Shown: positions 35,984 through 48,465, counted from the first letter of the stretch. The stretch: 64,000 nucleotides of DNA from Glossina fuscipes (GCF_014805625.2 NW_023998471.1:877263-941262), one strand, 5' to 3'. The notes: a model not told the origin generated them from the letters alone. Numbers and translations are program-made.

Positions 35984-36240
35984 GGTTTTGTGTGAAGCAG
36001 GAAATGCCAATTGTTATCTGTCACTGTCTGAGAATCTTTTTGGGTCTCCAGTACTCTTCTAAGTCAAAAAAACTGGATGCAAAAGGGAGAGCAATTACCT
36101 AATGATTTTATGTAAAGCGGGAAATGCCTCTGAACATCTTCTTGATTCTTCAGTACTCTTCTAAGTTAAGAAAACTGGATGCAAGATGGAGAGTAACAAC
36201 CTTACGGTTTTATACAAAGCGAAATACCAATCTGTCAGTG
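35984..36240. repeat. Degenerate tandem repeat, about 2.3 copies
   Basis: The block 'gttttgtgtgaagcaggaaa' at 35984 recurs near 36104 as 'attttatgtaaagcgggaaa' and near 36206 as 'gttttatacaaagcgaaata'. 'agtactcttctaagt' and 'aaaactggatgcaa' are shared by the first two units. Period is about 120 then 102. Confidence 0.7.
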
Positions 36241-38046
36241 TGAGACTTCTAAAACTCGATTAAGAATGCATCGAGGGTAATTTGGATGCGTGTCGCGTAT
36301 ACCTATGGAGGCAATAAATCTCAATGTAGAAATATTGATCTGGGATGTCAATCTTAACCTTATCCTTTCATTGGGTAGGTCGGCTCAAAAAAGAATATCA
36401 TATCAGAAAACTTTCGTGTCGTGAGGCTAGCAAAGCCGCCTATGAAAGTGGAAAAGTGTGCTATAGCGGATCGTCAGCTATCTTTTTAAAATTGAAGAAC
36501 AATGCTAAATACAGTTAAGGTGAAATGGTGACAGTCTGCATTGTGGTTGTCTTAAGAATATTGTTGGTTGCACTAATGCTCTCTCATCCGATTAAGGGGC
36601 ACGTAGAGAGGGAGAGGAGCTTTTGTATTATTTATCAACTTGCATGTATAATGCTTTTGTTTGAAAAATTTCTCAAGTCAAGTTGTACTTGGTACCGTAT
36701 CGTTTTAGATGATGTTGTTGTTTCTCTATGTCAAAGCCCAGTCCTTATCGTTTATGTGAAAGGGCAACTTCGTGAAGTGCAAACAAAGGTGGCTTTCCGT
36801 TTTTAGGCCACGGCCTGAGAGGAATGTTGAACGTGGAAAGCATTATTGGTTTTATCTAATTAACAAGAGATTGCTGCTGTATCTCCCTCGATAGGTGATG
36901 AGGAATGGACACGATCCGAAAAGCAGGAACTATGATGCAAGTCAATGATCATGAACGTTAGGATCGGATGGCGTGTTTTCGGGAGGTTAGCTGCGTGAAA
37001 TACATTATGAAGCATTTCAACTGAACGAGCAAAGTCCGACGCGGGGCAACGCCATTAGCAAGTGAGATATATCAGCAACAAAGTCAAAAGATTATGAAGC
37101 TAATGCTTCCATGTTGCCGAATACTTTCAGAGAGTATACTGAAGTGTGCTTAATTCTATGGTCTACATTTTTTGTCTCATCATTTGTTTGAACAGCGCTT
37201 TGTTTCTTGTGATGATTCTCAAATTTGCATTCGTTCGTGGAATAGCTTAAAAGGAACAATTCTTTTCCGTCAAAGAGTATGTAAAGTATATCTTTTTAAT
37301 GAACGATCAATTTGATCGTTCAATTATCTAATGTAAGGATGTAATTTCTATAAACTCTATAGAAAATTCTATAAATAGAAGTCTCTATATATTGTATATA
37401 TATTGTATATATACATATATATTATTAAAAAGTGATTAAGACCATTTGCGGATGATTATTGTTGGAGGTGAGAAAACTCAGTAAGAAACTATGGGTTATA
37501 AAGTTGGAAGTTTTTATTTTTTCTCGGCTGCTTGAATCCTTTCATTAAAGAATTTGTGCATTTTAAAACGATTTGATTTGATTGTAGTCAGACAATTTAA
37601 ATATATGCATATATATATACGATATTTTTCTAACGTACCGTCTAGTCCTAATCGAACATATGGTTATCTGAACGTATCACACATAGTTGAGACTTAAAAC
37701 GAATACTAGGCAAAGCAGAATGATGGAGACTGAATAATCTGTGTGTCTTGCACTTTATGTGCGGCATTAATGTTCCGCAAAATTTCAGATGTATGTGCAA
37801 TTTCAGGAAAATCTAAAAAAGTTATTTGCTTTTGTTATATGTTTATCATAAATGTGTTGTGTTTTCTCTTCCTTCAATTTTAGTTGAGAAAAAGAAATTG
37901 ACTAACAGGACAATAGCATAGTAAAAAGCCGTTTTTTTCATTAACGGCTTTAATTAAACTATTTGAAATCACCGCTTATTGGTTGTTGTATTGTGTTAAC
38001 AATTAATTACCACCTGAATCGATTTTACTATTAAATCTACGTAACA

Positions 38047-41000
38047 ATGTCGACGGAAGATGATCGTCTTCAAAAGAGTGAGTTCGCCGAACTTATACAA
38101 CATTTAACTCAACAAGAAATTCTTACTGTAGAATATTGCGTTGGCGCTGTTTGGCAAAAGTTGGTCACACAAAAAGATGCCGTCAAGCGACTTTTCCAAT
38201 GCAATCTTTGCAAAGTTCTTCAGTATAGCATGAAGAATTTATGCGCTCATCTCGATGGTAAACGTCATAAGCAACAATTGAAGAGTGTACTGCATTTATA
38301 TCATCCCGATTATACTCATCCGAAAAGTAAGCTTCTGCCGCCAATTCAAACAAAAAGTAATACGGCAAAGGAAACGAGTAGCGTTGGCGTAGCACCACCT
38401 TCTACAGCCGAAAGCAAGGCGAAGAAATCTCTTACTATCAGTACAACACAAGTAAACACGTCGAGATGTGTAGTTAATGCCAAAATTGCAAATCCTACTA
38501 GCACTGATGCAGCATCGGCAGCCAAACAGGCCGTAACTCAGCCTACGGCCGCTAATGGAGCAATTATGCAGGTCAAAGCCGAAGTTTCTACAGCGAATAA
38601 TTTTACAAAAACCAAAAATATTGCAAACGTTAGTAATCAAGTTACTATCACGTCGCAAAACAGTGAAAAAAATGCCGCCGACTTACGATCTCATATAACA
38701 AAGGCGGCGCAGCATCTGACAGCTAGTGGAGGTAAAGCCAAACTAGAAAAATGTGCCAATTTGGTGGTGCGAGTGCAAAATTTGGGAAAAGTCGAAAATC
38801 CAAATGAAACGGCAAAGAAAATTCAAAATAGTAAGCAAAAAAATAGTCAAGCTGCAAAACTTCCAAATGGATCTTTTGGAAGCTTGAAAAATATTGGTCT
38901 AACTAAAGTAATTGTCAAAAAAGAAAAAGTGGATGATGACGATGAGGCTACTGATAAAAATGCCTGGAATAAAGAAATCAAGAAACCTGCTTCCAAATCT
39001 CTAGAGACGGGAACTGTTAAAAACCCAATTATTCAAAAAAACAATTCCGTAGTTGCGGGCAAATCGTCCCCAAATGCAGCTTCAAGAAATGCTGCAGCAT
39101 CTAAGGCTAATAATAATAATAATGTGAAATTAAGCAAAGCTCAGTATGCAGGACAAACCAAGAACAAACAACAAGATACTTCTTCAAGCAAACCCGGAAT
39201 TCAAAATGAAGTGCAAACAATACTCGACACTTCTAACGGAAATACTACTATTCAAGAACAGCAACAAAAAAGTGGAAGCATTCAGCAAGCAAGTTTCAAA
39301 ACGTACAAGATTTCTCTTACACCAAAATCTACAAATGGAACAGTTGATGGAAACTCTCAACAATCTCAGCCGCCTAAACTAGGAAAAACGAGTCAGAAAG
39401 TGCCAGAGATGGCATCGATCATAATGTCGAAAATGCCTATCGCAAATGAAAATCTCCTTAAATATGACAAAATAAATAACTCATTCGGTAGTAACGCAGC
39501 TAAGTTGAAATCGAACAAGAATAAAGAAGAATCCGAGACACAAGATATAGTCGAATACGAAATGCAAGATGAGACTGGTCAAACAAGCAAGGTGCTAGCA
39601 AGTGCTCGTCAAATAGAGAGACAAGTTTCTCCGGTAAAGGGCAAAATTAGTGTTAAGTCAATGGCGTCGTTGGTAAAAAATCCATTCGCTTTAAAAGGTC
39701 AGGAGAATCAAAAAGAAGGTGATGATCAAACAAATGTACATGTCAATGACAATTCACTAGATTCCCCCCTAATAATTATTGACGATGAAGACATTGCACC
39801 CATTACAGTCACATCTGAAAAAAGCGCAAAAAATGATGATATATGTGAAAAATCTGCTGAAAATGGATCTAACAACGTTGACGGTGTTAACATTGTTGAC
39901 GAAACCTCATCGATAATTATTGATGACGAAGATAGCGCAGCTATCTATCCTATTGTGCCGGGAACTCGCAAGGTCAATAGTAATAAAGAAGATAAAACAA
40001 AAAATTCAGCCGTAAAACGATCCCGCTCTAGCGATAAAATTAGTGTTGAAACATCTAAAAGGCAGAAGCTAGTTTTGAATCCAGCTTCGGCGTTCACCGA
40101 AAAGGAAACTGAATGCGAAAACAACAATAAGAAAACTGATAAACCTCGATATGAAACAGATAAAGTAATTATACCTACTAAACATAAATCATCCTTGCAG
40201 ACACAATCGTCGTCTTCTTCTTCTTTGCCATGTAGCCAGAATCAACCTAATTTTACTAATAAAACGTTTAGTTTTAAAGATGATGAAGATGAAATTCTGG
40301 GTCTTTTGGGTGTAGAATATGTTATAAAGATTATCAAAAGTCGTGACGATCATTCCCCAAGATACGAATGTGGTTTATGTGAATTGATTTTGGACGGTTT
40401 TGCAATGCAACGTCATTTGCAGGCTTATAATCATCGTTTAAAATTTTGTGAGAAGCATTTTCCAACTGCCATACGTCATTATAAACAATACATGGGCGAC
40501 GTTCCTCAACACGAGATTTTTAAAGTGATGACACCGGTGCTGGGAAAATTGGCTGTGGCCATTGAAAAGCACCACGGACGCAATCTCCCTTATGAGAGTT
40601 TTGAACGAGATTTCAATGTTAATCGTCATGAAATCCTAGCTAAAGCTTTCTCTTGCCGGCATGCATCAGAACACTATGGTCCTTCTTTTACCCATTTGCT
40701 GGATTCTAAAGAAATTGATCAAATTATTGCTGATCGTCACTTTTTCAAACCAATGACAGTTTCCAATAGCATTCTTTTTGATAAAAAAACTTGTAGTGCT
40801 GATGTACGTCACGGCAACAGAGAATCGCAATCTATGCGTGATCGGCACCGTCATGTCCAAAGATCGACTAGCGCTCTCGGGCCCAGACAACATGATCCAA
40901 AGGGCTTTGGTTATCAACCGCAAAACTCGTCTTCATTATCATCATTAATGTCGGTAAACAGATTATATTCTGCTGCTATTGAGAGAGAACCATTAACACC

Positions 41001-42750
41001 GGTGGATAACGAAACGCATAGGTTAATGGTGGAAGATTTTCTAAAGGGAACTTTGAAGAATGCCCCAGACAAACATTTACCCAAGCGACCACTAAATCGG
41101 AAACGTTCTCCATCTCCACCACATTCTTATTCGTCTGGTTATATTCTCCCGACAAAGCGCTTAACTATATCTCCCCCACGGAGGGTCGATATTTGGCGAG
41201 AATATCGTCATTTGGTTGATAAGAAATTAAGCGATTTGAATAATTCTTTTAAAGCGTATAAGGAAGATCCGGAACGACATCCGTCATACAACGCAGAATG
41301 GCAGAAGTTTTGGAAACGTCGCAAAGACGAACTAATTGCCGCCGGCCTTGATCATCGAAAATATAATTATCAACCGGAATGGGTGAGATTTTTCAAGATA
41401 CGCATAGAAGAGCTTTATTCAGAGGAGGCGGAAAACATTAAAATAAAGTTGCGTGAAAATCTCTCTCTGCCTATGTCCAATGATTACTTGATTGATCCTT
41501 TATATCATGTGCAGGCGGTCAAAGAAAATTCACCAACGCGAACGGCTATTAGTCCTCAGGCAAATAGACAGCAATCGGAGCGTCCAGTTATTTTGGACAG
41601 TTCATATCAGGATAGTTCTCCCCAAGTAGTTTCCGTTTTAAGATTGATGACGGCACTTGAAGAGCACCTCGGTAGTCTGGGCCCAAAAATAACACAATTG
41701 CTTTCGAAAGCATTACAAATGGAAAAAATTAATCCCCGTAATGTCAACTCCGTAATGCTGACGGACGAAAACTGGAGTTTAATAGAAACAGCAAAAGAAA
41801 AATTTAAAGGTTTGGTAATGGCCGGCCTCTATGAAGGTTCAAAAGAACGAGCCCTTAACAAAGCCATCCAGGAAGCAGAAAGATTATTCAATTATGCTGA
41901 AGAAGTTCGTCCGCGAACAAATATAGGCAATTGTATTCAGACTTTTCCCAAAGGCAACACAGTATCGTCTGGATATGTTAGTCCTGGTGGTTTTAATACC
42001 ATGCAATCATCTAATAACTCACGTGCAATAAACTCGTCAAAGCAAGCATTTGTACAGTCATCAAGCAATGCAATGTCTGTAGAAGCAACGCTGCCTGTTA
42101 ACGTCTCAAATGAGCAAACTTTGCCAACCACATTAACTCCTCTTCTAACGCAAGCAGATAAAAAGGAATTGGCCAGTAAATTGGCTTCCTCTTTGGTAGC
42201 GCAAGGCAAGACTGATTTTGATGTACAACAATTACAGAAACTTATTGCTGTGTACTCTCTAATAGAAAAGAAGAAACGTGAAGCCGGTACTACGACTGGT
42301 AAAAAAAAATCAAATAATCCCTCCAATAATAATTGCAAGACTTTATCTGAAACTCTCGCGGATTTATTAAAAAATACTTCACCAAGTAATGAAGAAACAT
42401 TAGGACGAGAAGAAATTATTAGAAATCAAGTTGCGGACAAGAGTAAACAACAAGCGCCAATGCAGGCAGTTAATAAAGAATCCGACGCCCGTTCCAATGC
42501 TAGTCAATTTCTGGGAAACGTCAATACCAATATGAATTATCAAAATATATCAATGAATCCTTCTGCTACTACTACTGCGTTCCCAAATTCGTTTTCAGGT
42601 GGAAATTATTTTACCAATACAACACCAATGATGAGAAGCAATATGAATGCAAATGCTGTAAATTCTGGAGCACCACCAGGAGGCTATAATAACGCCAATA
42701 TGATGATAGGCTACCACCAGAATAATCAACAATATGCTGCTGTTGGTTAA
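38047..42750 (+). CDS. Large intronless zinc-finger protein, paralog 2, with SUMO-interaction-like motifs
   Basis: 1567 aa to the first stop. Start [13 protein letters not shown]; zinc-finger-like [20 protein letters not shown] (~48-75) aligns with finger 1 of the neighbour, and [19 protein letters not shown] (~774-800) with finger 3; the middle finger is missing and replaced by a ~650-residue Lys/Asn/Ser-rich disordered stretch. That stretch holds two [16 protein letters not shown] motifs (~575 and ~621) and a basic KRSRSSDK...KRQK patch. Shared blocks follow: [14 protein letters not shown] (~839-882), [16 protein letters not shown] and [16 protein letters not shown] (~1048-1123), [15 protein letters not shown] (~1197-1286). 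It is clearly a tandem duplicate of the gene at 30823. Function unknown; nuclear, nucleic-acid-binding role inferred. Coding-like sequence continues in frame after the stop (42751-42870; see findings). Confidence 0.85.
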   Translation: MSTEDDRLQKSEFAELIQHLTQQEILTVEYCVGAVWQKLVTQKDAVKRLFQCNLCKVLQYSMKNLCAHLDGKRHKQQLKSVLHLYHPDYTHPKSKLLPPIQTKSNTAKETSSVGVAPPSTAESKAKKSLTISTTQVNTSRCVVNAKIANPTSTDAASAAKQAVTQPTAANGAIMQVKAEVSTANNFTKTKNIANVSNQVTITSQNSEKNAADLRSHITKAAQHLTASGGKAKLEKCANLVVRVQNLGKVENPNETAKKIQNSKQKNSQAAKLPNGSFGSLKNIGLTKVIVKKEKVDDDDEATDKNAWNKEIKKPASKSLETGTVKNPIIQKNNSVVAGKSSPNAASRNAAASKANNNNNVKLSKAQYAGQTKNKQQDTSSSKPGIQNEVQTILDTSNGNTTIQEQQQKSGSIQQASFKTYKISLTPKSTNGTVDGNSQQSQPPKLGKTSQKVPEMASIIMSKMPIANENLLKYDKINNSFGSNAAKLKSNKNKEESETQDIVEYEMQDETGQTSKVLASARQIERQVSPVKGKISVKSMASLVKNPFALKGQENQKEGDDQTNVHVNDNSLDSPLIIIDDEDIAPITVTSEKSAKNDDICEKSAENGSNNVDGVNIVDETSSIIIDDEDSAAIYPIVPGTRKVNSNKEDKTKNSAVKRSRSSDKISVETSKRQKLVLNPASAFTEKETECENNNKKTDKPRYETDKVIIPTKHKSSLQTQSSSSSSLPCSQNQPNFTNKTFSFKDDEDEILGLLGVEYVIKIIKSRDDHSPRYECGLCELILDGFAMQRHLQAYNHRLKFCEKHFPTAIRHYKQYMGDVPQHEIFKVMTPVLGKLAVAIEKHHGRNLPYESFERDFNVNRHEILAKAFSCRHASEHYGPSFTHLLDSKEIDQIIADRHFFKPMTVSNSILFDKKTCSADVRHGNRESQSMRDRHRHVQRSTSALGPRQHDPKGFGYQPQNSSSLSSLMSVNRLYSAAIEREPLTPVDNETHRLMVEDFLKGTLKNAPDKHLPKRPLNRKRSPSPPHSYSSGYILPTKRLTISPPRRVDIWREYRHLVDKKLSDLNNSFKAYKEDPERHPSYNAEWQKFWKRRKDELIAAGLDHRKYNYQPEWVRFFKIRIEELYSEEAENIKIKLRENLSLPMSNDYLIDPLYHVQAVKENSPTRTAISPQANRQQSERPVILDSSYQDSSPQVVSVLRLMTALEEHLGSLGPKITQLLSKALQMEKINPRNVNSVMLTDENWSLIETAKEKFKGLVMAGLYEGSKERALNKAIQEAERLFNYAEEVRPRTNIGNCIQTFPKGNTVSSGYVSPGGFNTMQSSNNSRAINSSKQAFVQSSSNAMSVEATLPVNVSNEQTLPTTLTPLLTQADKKELASKLASSLVAQGKTDFDVQQLQKLIAVYSLIEKKKREAGTTTGKKKSNNPSNNNCKTLSETLADLLKNTSPSNEETLGREEIIRNQVADKSKQQAPMQAVNKESDARSNASQFLGNVNTNMNYQNISMNPSATTTAFPNSFSGGNYFTNTTPMMRSNMNANAVNSGAPPGGYNNANMMIGYHQNNQQYAAVG

Positions 42751-42873
42751 TTCCGGTCAATACAACAATCTTCAGTATCTTTTTGGAATAATCAGTTCTC
42801 TTCGGGCATATGGAATGTGGGCTTCCAAGGAAATCAATACAACCGAGGCGGTGGCAATTGGTCGAGATATTAA
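42751..42873 (+). other. In-frame coding-like extension after the paralog 2 stop
   Basis: After TAA at 42748-42750 the same frame stays open for 40 codons and ends at TAA 42871-42873. The segment is rich in Trp/Gly/Asn/Gln (FWNNQFSSG, IWNVGFQGNQYNRGGGNW), matching the style of the protein C-terminus and of the neighbour's GGWGSWNKKN end. It may be readthrough, two compensating base-call errors, or a recent truncation. Confidence 0.5.
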
Positions 42874-44201
42874 ATCATATTTGATAAACGTAGTTACACG
42901 TGTAGCTTGTAAGATATTTTATGTTATGCAGTAACAACATGGTCTTGGAATGAATGATGTATGTGTTTGTAGTTTACATATATATACTTTAGATATTAAT
43001 TCAAGATTCATCTAAATGTTCTCAATATATTGAGAAATTCAGCCAGAGTTCACTTTTGTTTTACAACAACAAACCACTCCAAATTTTTAAATTACCACCA
43101 GAGTATGATATACATAAGTATATATACACATTATTTCATATGATGATTATTATGTTATAGACAAAAATATTAATATTTTTTTTTGTTTTCATATGAAATT
43201 TGTACTAAAAGAAATCATACATAGTCAATCGGTGAATAATCAAATGGATTTAAAAGAGAAAGGAAGGAAAGAAAGAAAAAAAGGAGGAATGTAAACAGAT
43301 AAGTTAATGTAATATGATAAGTATGAAAAACGCGATTTCATTTTGATAATCGTAAAAACGTAAAATTAATTTATTCAAAACTAAAAACTCGTGCTTGCGC
43401 TAGCTATGGGCAGAAAGAAAGAAAAAGAAAGAAGTTCAAGTTCAAGTAAAATGGAATAATATTTTCTCCTCAGCTTATGGATAATGAATGGCGTATAAAA
43501 GCAATTAATCGACGTACACGGACCAGCTGCTGCTGCTGCGGAGGAGGAGATGAGCAATTACTGCATTTTACTAAATTATGAGATGAATTGTTTTAGTTTT
43601 TAGTTTACATCCAAATCTGAATAAAATTGTACGCAAAATATTTTCCTTGTTTAATATTTTTTAAAACTTGACAATTGAAAACGCCGCTAAACGCATCGAA
43701 TTCTCGAATAAGATAAAGAGCGAGCGAACAACTTTCGCTGTTTTGGGAAACTTTCCAATTAAGTATGACTATAACTAATAATCCGCCTGTGTTGTTGCAT
43801 TCAAAGAGAGGGTGAAATATTGTAACCTTAACTTGTGGCATCGGAGACTAGTGGCGGAGATTTTGTGATATTGTCTTTACTGTAATTTACATTGAAATAA
43901 GTTATGACTATATATTATATAAGGAATTGCGATTAATTTTTTTCTGGTTTGTATCGCCGGATTATAAATTAATAATGTTTTAAATTTAATTTTTAACTAA
44001 AACTATTTATTAATCACAAATATTGCTCTTTTAAACATTCTTGCTTTGATGGCTCATTTCTTAAATTTATCGCCCGCGCGCAACCGTTCTTTAGCACCGT
44101 AGAATTTGCTTTCTACGCTGTTATAAAGCACTGGGATAAAGACAAAAAGTTGGAAATTTGATTTTCAAGGATCCGGTTGAAGAATCCGGTTCGTAAATGT
44201 T
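42874..44201. other. 3' flank of zinc-finger gene 2
   Basis: AT-rich 3' UTR and intergenic sequence, with a GAAAGA-rich stretch near 43258-43280 and a GCTGCTGCTGCGGAGGAGG block near 43528-43550. No gene was recognised. Confidence 0.5.
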
Positions 44202-45044
44202 AGGTGCTTGCAAAAGTTTTAATCATTTTTTCGCTTGAAACATGATCATTTTCTACAACATTTTACAATATTTGCGGCAACATGGCGATATCATGTTGAA
44301 AGAACTTATTTTGGCTTGGCAGCAATCAATCGGGCGACGCAACTTTGCGGACTCGCGTGCCAGCCAAGCTATGCTGCACCATGTTGAAGAAGTGGCAATC
44401 AGGAGACGGCGCCATGTCTGGTTAGTACACTGGTTGTTGGAGAACTTCCTATTCGAACGGCAACAATGTATCGTTAACAACAATTGCAACCAAAATGGCC
44501 AAACTCTCATTTTCAGCCAATTTGCGAGGCAATGGTTTTCCCTTTTTTTTGGATCTCCTCCATCGCGTGTAAACGTCTACAAGCAGTTGGTTCGTCAACT
44601 AATAAGCTGGTCGAAAGTTCTTCGATAGTTTGTACTGGATTTTCGGCCAATAAGTCTTGCAATTCGTGATTCTTGAACTGTTTTGGTCCTCCATGCTAGG
44701 ACGTCTTTGTCATTGACATCAAAATCACTACAACTTAAACCGATAATTCTGATATGATGGAGCAGCATAACCGTCAGCTTCCGGACGCGTTTTGATGGAT
44801 TTCGGCAGCAGATATCTTCAAATCAAACAACAATAAAAATTAATGTCGAAAATGCAATTTGGAGGGTTCCATGTTTAGTGTCGGCTTACGCTGAATAAAT
44901 TAGTAACATTAAAAGGAAAACTATTATTTTAGGTCGAGGAAGATCAAATCTATCGAATTCAGCCGTAATATACAGTGGTATTTTCCCTTTCTTTAACATT
45001 TTTGCCTGTAGAAGTCGCTGATCAAAATTTTTGTAAACACCTAA
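44202..45044 (-). mobile_element. Degenerate mariner element with both terminal repeats
   Basis: Left end TAGGTGCTTGCAAAAGTTTT and right end whose reverse complement is TAGGTGTTTACAAAAATTTT form matching terminal inverted repeats starting with TA. The interior resembles the other mariner copies in the window, read on the minus strand, but stops and frameshifts are frequent; inactive. Confidence 0.75.
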
Positions 45045-46599
45045 TAATTAAAAAAGTGGATCAATCTTCGAACGGAGAAAATTTTCCCTAGTTCCAAGGT
45101 CCAAGTTTCCTAGTAGGTCCAAGGCTACAACAATGCGAATATCTTGTAGAAACTATTACTATTTCCCTCAAGTAATATTAACAGTGAATGTCTCAACATC
45201 TTTATTCAGTACTCCTTTATATTGCCTCCTTCCTCGCTTACTCAGACCCTTCGAATAGCTCATTATTTAATTAAGATGGACTGTATGCTTAATTGCAATA
45301 ATGAGCGAACTTAGCTTTCTAAATACATATTGCCGCCCCGAAAGAGCGATCTTCTTGTCGCGCCTATTTTCGCTTCGGAAAAAAGATTATCATACTCGGT
45401 TGCGCAAAACAGGTGTCATGTCTCGACGTATATATCTTCTGCCGACTGTTGTCTTCAGGGAGTCTGGCCTGAACTCGGAACACAAAAAAGTTGTAGATTA
45501 CTTTAAAGTTGATGACAGGTCGAAACTTTATTTTGTGTTTTGCCGCAATTATGCAAAAGTTTGCGCAATATGGTTGGACTGATTGCACAGGATCCATCTT
45601 AAAACCGATCATCACGAACATAGGTATTGCTTCAGAGAATACCATCGATGTATTTCCTTAAAAATTGTTGCCTTTTTCAATTTCGAGCACAGTGTTTTAA
45701 ATAGAATCAGTATATTTTTCAAATATATTCTTTCTATGGACCGCTCTCCTCAAGACAGGCCTTCGTTTCGCAATGAGTTTGTCGCATCAGTTGACCATCA
45801 AGAGCATGTGATGCCACATCCTAACTTCAATTCCACCTTGCTCTACTGTTTTTCGACCTGTCGTGACATTGACGCCAAGGTTGAATGAACTTCCCATGTT
45901 GCCACTTATTATATTATCCATTTGTTTCACATTTAACTTCTAACGTTATCGAAGGATATGCTCTCCTAAATTAGTTGCTTGTCTATTACTGCATATTGAT
46001 ATTATTTTCAATTCTATTAAGTGAAACCCGTTCTGAGAAGCACCTCTTGATCGCATCGTGATCTCTGCATCAAATCTCATGTATTCTTATGTACTCTTAC
46101 ATATCAGCAAACCAGGTATGTAAATATGAAACGGGATTCTACCCATACGTGTCCCTAATTGAAAAGGCGTACATGTTTGCATTTTTTTTTTTTTTGTTTA
46201 TAGATTGGGCAATAAGCAGTCGTAATACCAACACATATCGCAATGCAAAAATTCTTTTATTGGAAAATGTTAAGTTTTGTAGCAAATAAAGATCTTTTGC
46301 CGGCAGCATATTTTCTTTGGTAGAGCCATATATTTTTATCTTCGTAACTGGCGATGAGATTTTAAGAATCTTAAACGTAAATAATCGTGGGTAGGTCCAG
46401 GCATGCCTGAATGGCCTTGGCAGGAAGACGACATTCTGTGTTTGGATGCACGACAAAAGTATGACATATCATTCGCTGTTAGTCTGGCGAAGCGGTTAAT
46501 ACCAAACTCTATCAATAACAAGTAATCGATTTGAAACGTTCGCTTTCTGAAAAAAGAGCGAAACGTCAAAAAGAAAAACTAGGCTATTGTTTTATTTGA
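45045..46599. other. Intergenic, no gene recognised
   Basis: Overlapping ORFs of 77-105 codons on both strands near 45300-45890 and 46136-46569, none with a motif I know. Mixed AT content; possibly older decayed transposon sequence. Confidence 0.4.
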
Positions 46600-46915
46600 C
46601 ATTCGTTCATCGATCCGTCCAAGGCAAAATCGACTCGAGATACGTTGGAAACGCTCAATTAGGAAGTGCCAGCGCATGCAGATTACTTACCACTTGCGTG
46701 CGTCGCCAGGACATACACTTGCCAGACAGCGTTTGATTTCGTACAAAAATGCAAGGAAATAGCTCGATGACTGGTTTGCCTCAGAAGAGTGATTAATTAG
46801 TCGACATGCTGTCCGCGTTGGATTGTCATATAGGTGGAAGGAATGAGAAATATTTCGAATAAAACATTTTTATCATTTTCATGCAATAAACGCGTATCTT
46901 CTATATAAAAATGCC
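46600..46915 (+). mobile_element. Mariner transposase 3' remnant
   Basis: The plus strand, with frameshifts, gives TLETLN-EVPAHADYLP, QKCKEIARWL, and a NGEYFE-like end, corresponding to the C-terminal catalytic region of mariner transposases. Terminal repeats are not evident. A 5'-truncated, inactive fragment of a subfamily different from the 57921 copy. Confidence 0.6.
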
Positions 46916-48018
46916 CCTTTAATTTGTGTATGTCTGATAAGTTAGTAAAGTCTTGTCGCCAATGCCGGGGCTATTACAGCACGTTCCTTCTTGCATCGGA
47001 AATCTGCATTCCTTTGCCCCTTTGTGATGTAGATGTGAAGATTTTGTGTTTTGGTCAACTACTTACTTATAAGCGATAGTTACTTATAAGCACATCTGAC
47101 AATTAACAAGCAATTTCGAAGTAAAAAGCTATTCAGCTACATTTGTCTGATTGCTCAAAATAATAGTAACTGATCGAGAAACTATGCTTTAACGAATATT
47201 TATAACAAATTCTACAATTAAATATAAAGTCGTCCCTCGTACAACACGATTAATTCGTACCGTGCTATATCGAGACAATGTTATACGAAACAAGGTGCAC
47301 CGTGTAGTATCGAGTAGTAGTATCGAGGCCTTAAAATAATATAAAAAAAAACAATGTGTACCGTGTTATATCGAAACCATGGCTTAAGGTGTAAAATTTC
47401 ATGATAAAAATTTTTTTCTTACGGTTGGTTGAAACTCCTCTTTAGTAGTTTTTTCTCCATCATTACAAAACTTATTTGACGTAGTTGCAAATACCTGCCT
47501 ATTTCGATTTTGCAATTCTTTCAGAATTTCTCTGGGAGCTAAAGTAGATTTCAATTCTCTTTCCAATTTTCCGCTTCGTACTGCTGAAGGATCTTTTGCA
47601 ACGAAAAACCTTTCTAAAGCTAAGCTTACTCCTTCTTGCAGATCATTTAAACCTGAATGAGAAGCCGTTGCAGTATTACAAATTCAAATTTGCAATGCAA
47701 ATTCGATTTTTTGAAATCATGTTATACTCTCAATTCTTGTACCTTGTAACATCGAAATAGTGTTTTACAAGTACCATGCTTGTATATATTTATATATACA
47801 TTTATATATACAGGCGTTACCTTTAGAACAAAGTGCTTTCAAAGGTTAGGTTGACAAATTAAAACTCCACACAAAATGTAAATAACGTCTCATTCGAAGA
47901 GCTACAACTAAACGGAGAGCAGAAGATATTGAGGTCAAAGTATTTGTCTTTGACATATCAATAAAAAGTACTTTCATTGAATACGTTTTACAAGTGTTAA
48001 ATGATCTCTGCCTAGTAG

Positions 48019-48465
48019 GCCATATGGCGATTATTACTTCCTGATCCTGAGATGGTAATTGCGGCCATTTTAATAGATCAAGTATTCCTTGTAGACCATA
48101 TTATTGATAGTAGTTATCGTCTTTCTTACAAACAACGAGAAATTTCAAATAGTCTTGTGAAGTCACGACATTGCGGAGAGGCCAACGATATTTTGAGGAA
48201 AGCAATATATCCAGTAATCCAGCAGTCAGAACTGCCCGCAACGGAAAAGGCGGGACATTGTCTAGCGAAGCTAATTTATGGCGCGAAACCTAGGAAATTA
48301 CCAAACCGGAACAAGTTTGTAGTTTTCTCAGAGGCTGGGATTCTGTCAGATTTATGTGCGCTAAAGATCGAGTATATCGTAAATATGGCAAGAGCTACCC
48401 CAATTAAAGACGTGGTAAGGTTTTATAGAAGATCCATCAAAGTAAATATTAGCACGCGTCGCTAA
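48019..48465 (+). CDS. Unrecognised 148-codon open frame
   Basis: Open from after a TAG at 48016-48018 to the stop at 48466-48468; the first ATG is at 48052 (MVIAAILIDQVFLVDHIIDS). Composition is protein-like (REISNSLVKSRHCGEANDIL, GILSDLCALKIEYI) and unlike its AT-rich flanks. It may be a retroelement or viral-origin relic or part of an unknown gene; no motif settles this. Confidence 0.25.
   Translation, partial: AIWRLLLPDPEMVIAAILIDQVFLVDHIIDSSYRLSYKQREISNSLVKSRHCGEANDILRKAIYPVIQQSELPATEKAGHCLAKLIYGAKPRKLPNRNKFVVFSEAGILSDLCALKIEYIVNMARATPIKDVVRFYRRSIKVNISTRR

Larger units (their letters stand above)
34090..38046. other. Intergenic region between the paired zinc-finger genes
   Basis: About 4 kb. 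Contains the 3' UTR of paralog 1, a (TA)n tract at 34446-34471, a degenerate roughly 110-nt repeat at 35984-36240, a perfect palindrome at 37301-37321, and AT-rich sequence. The 93-codon plus ORF at 36525-36806 is not recognised and lacks supporting context. Confidence 0.55.

Noticed and set aside
36525..36806. 93-codon plus ORF MVTVCIVVVLRILLV
   Set aside because: Hydrophobic start resembles a signal peptide, but there is no family, no supporting splice context, and the surroundings look like decayed repeats.
45301..45888. ORFs of 93-101 codons near 45300-45890 on both strands
   Set aside because: No motif, both strands similarly open, and close to mariner remnants; chance or decayed transposon sequence is more likely.
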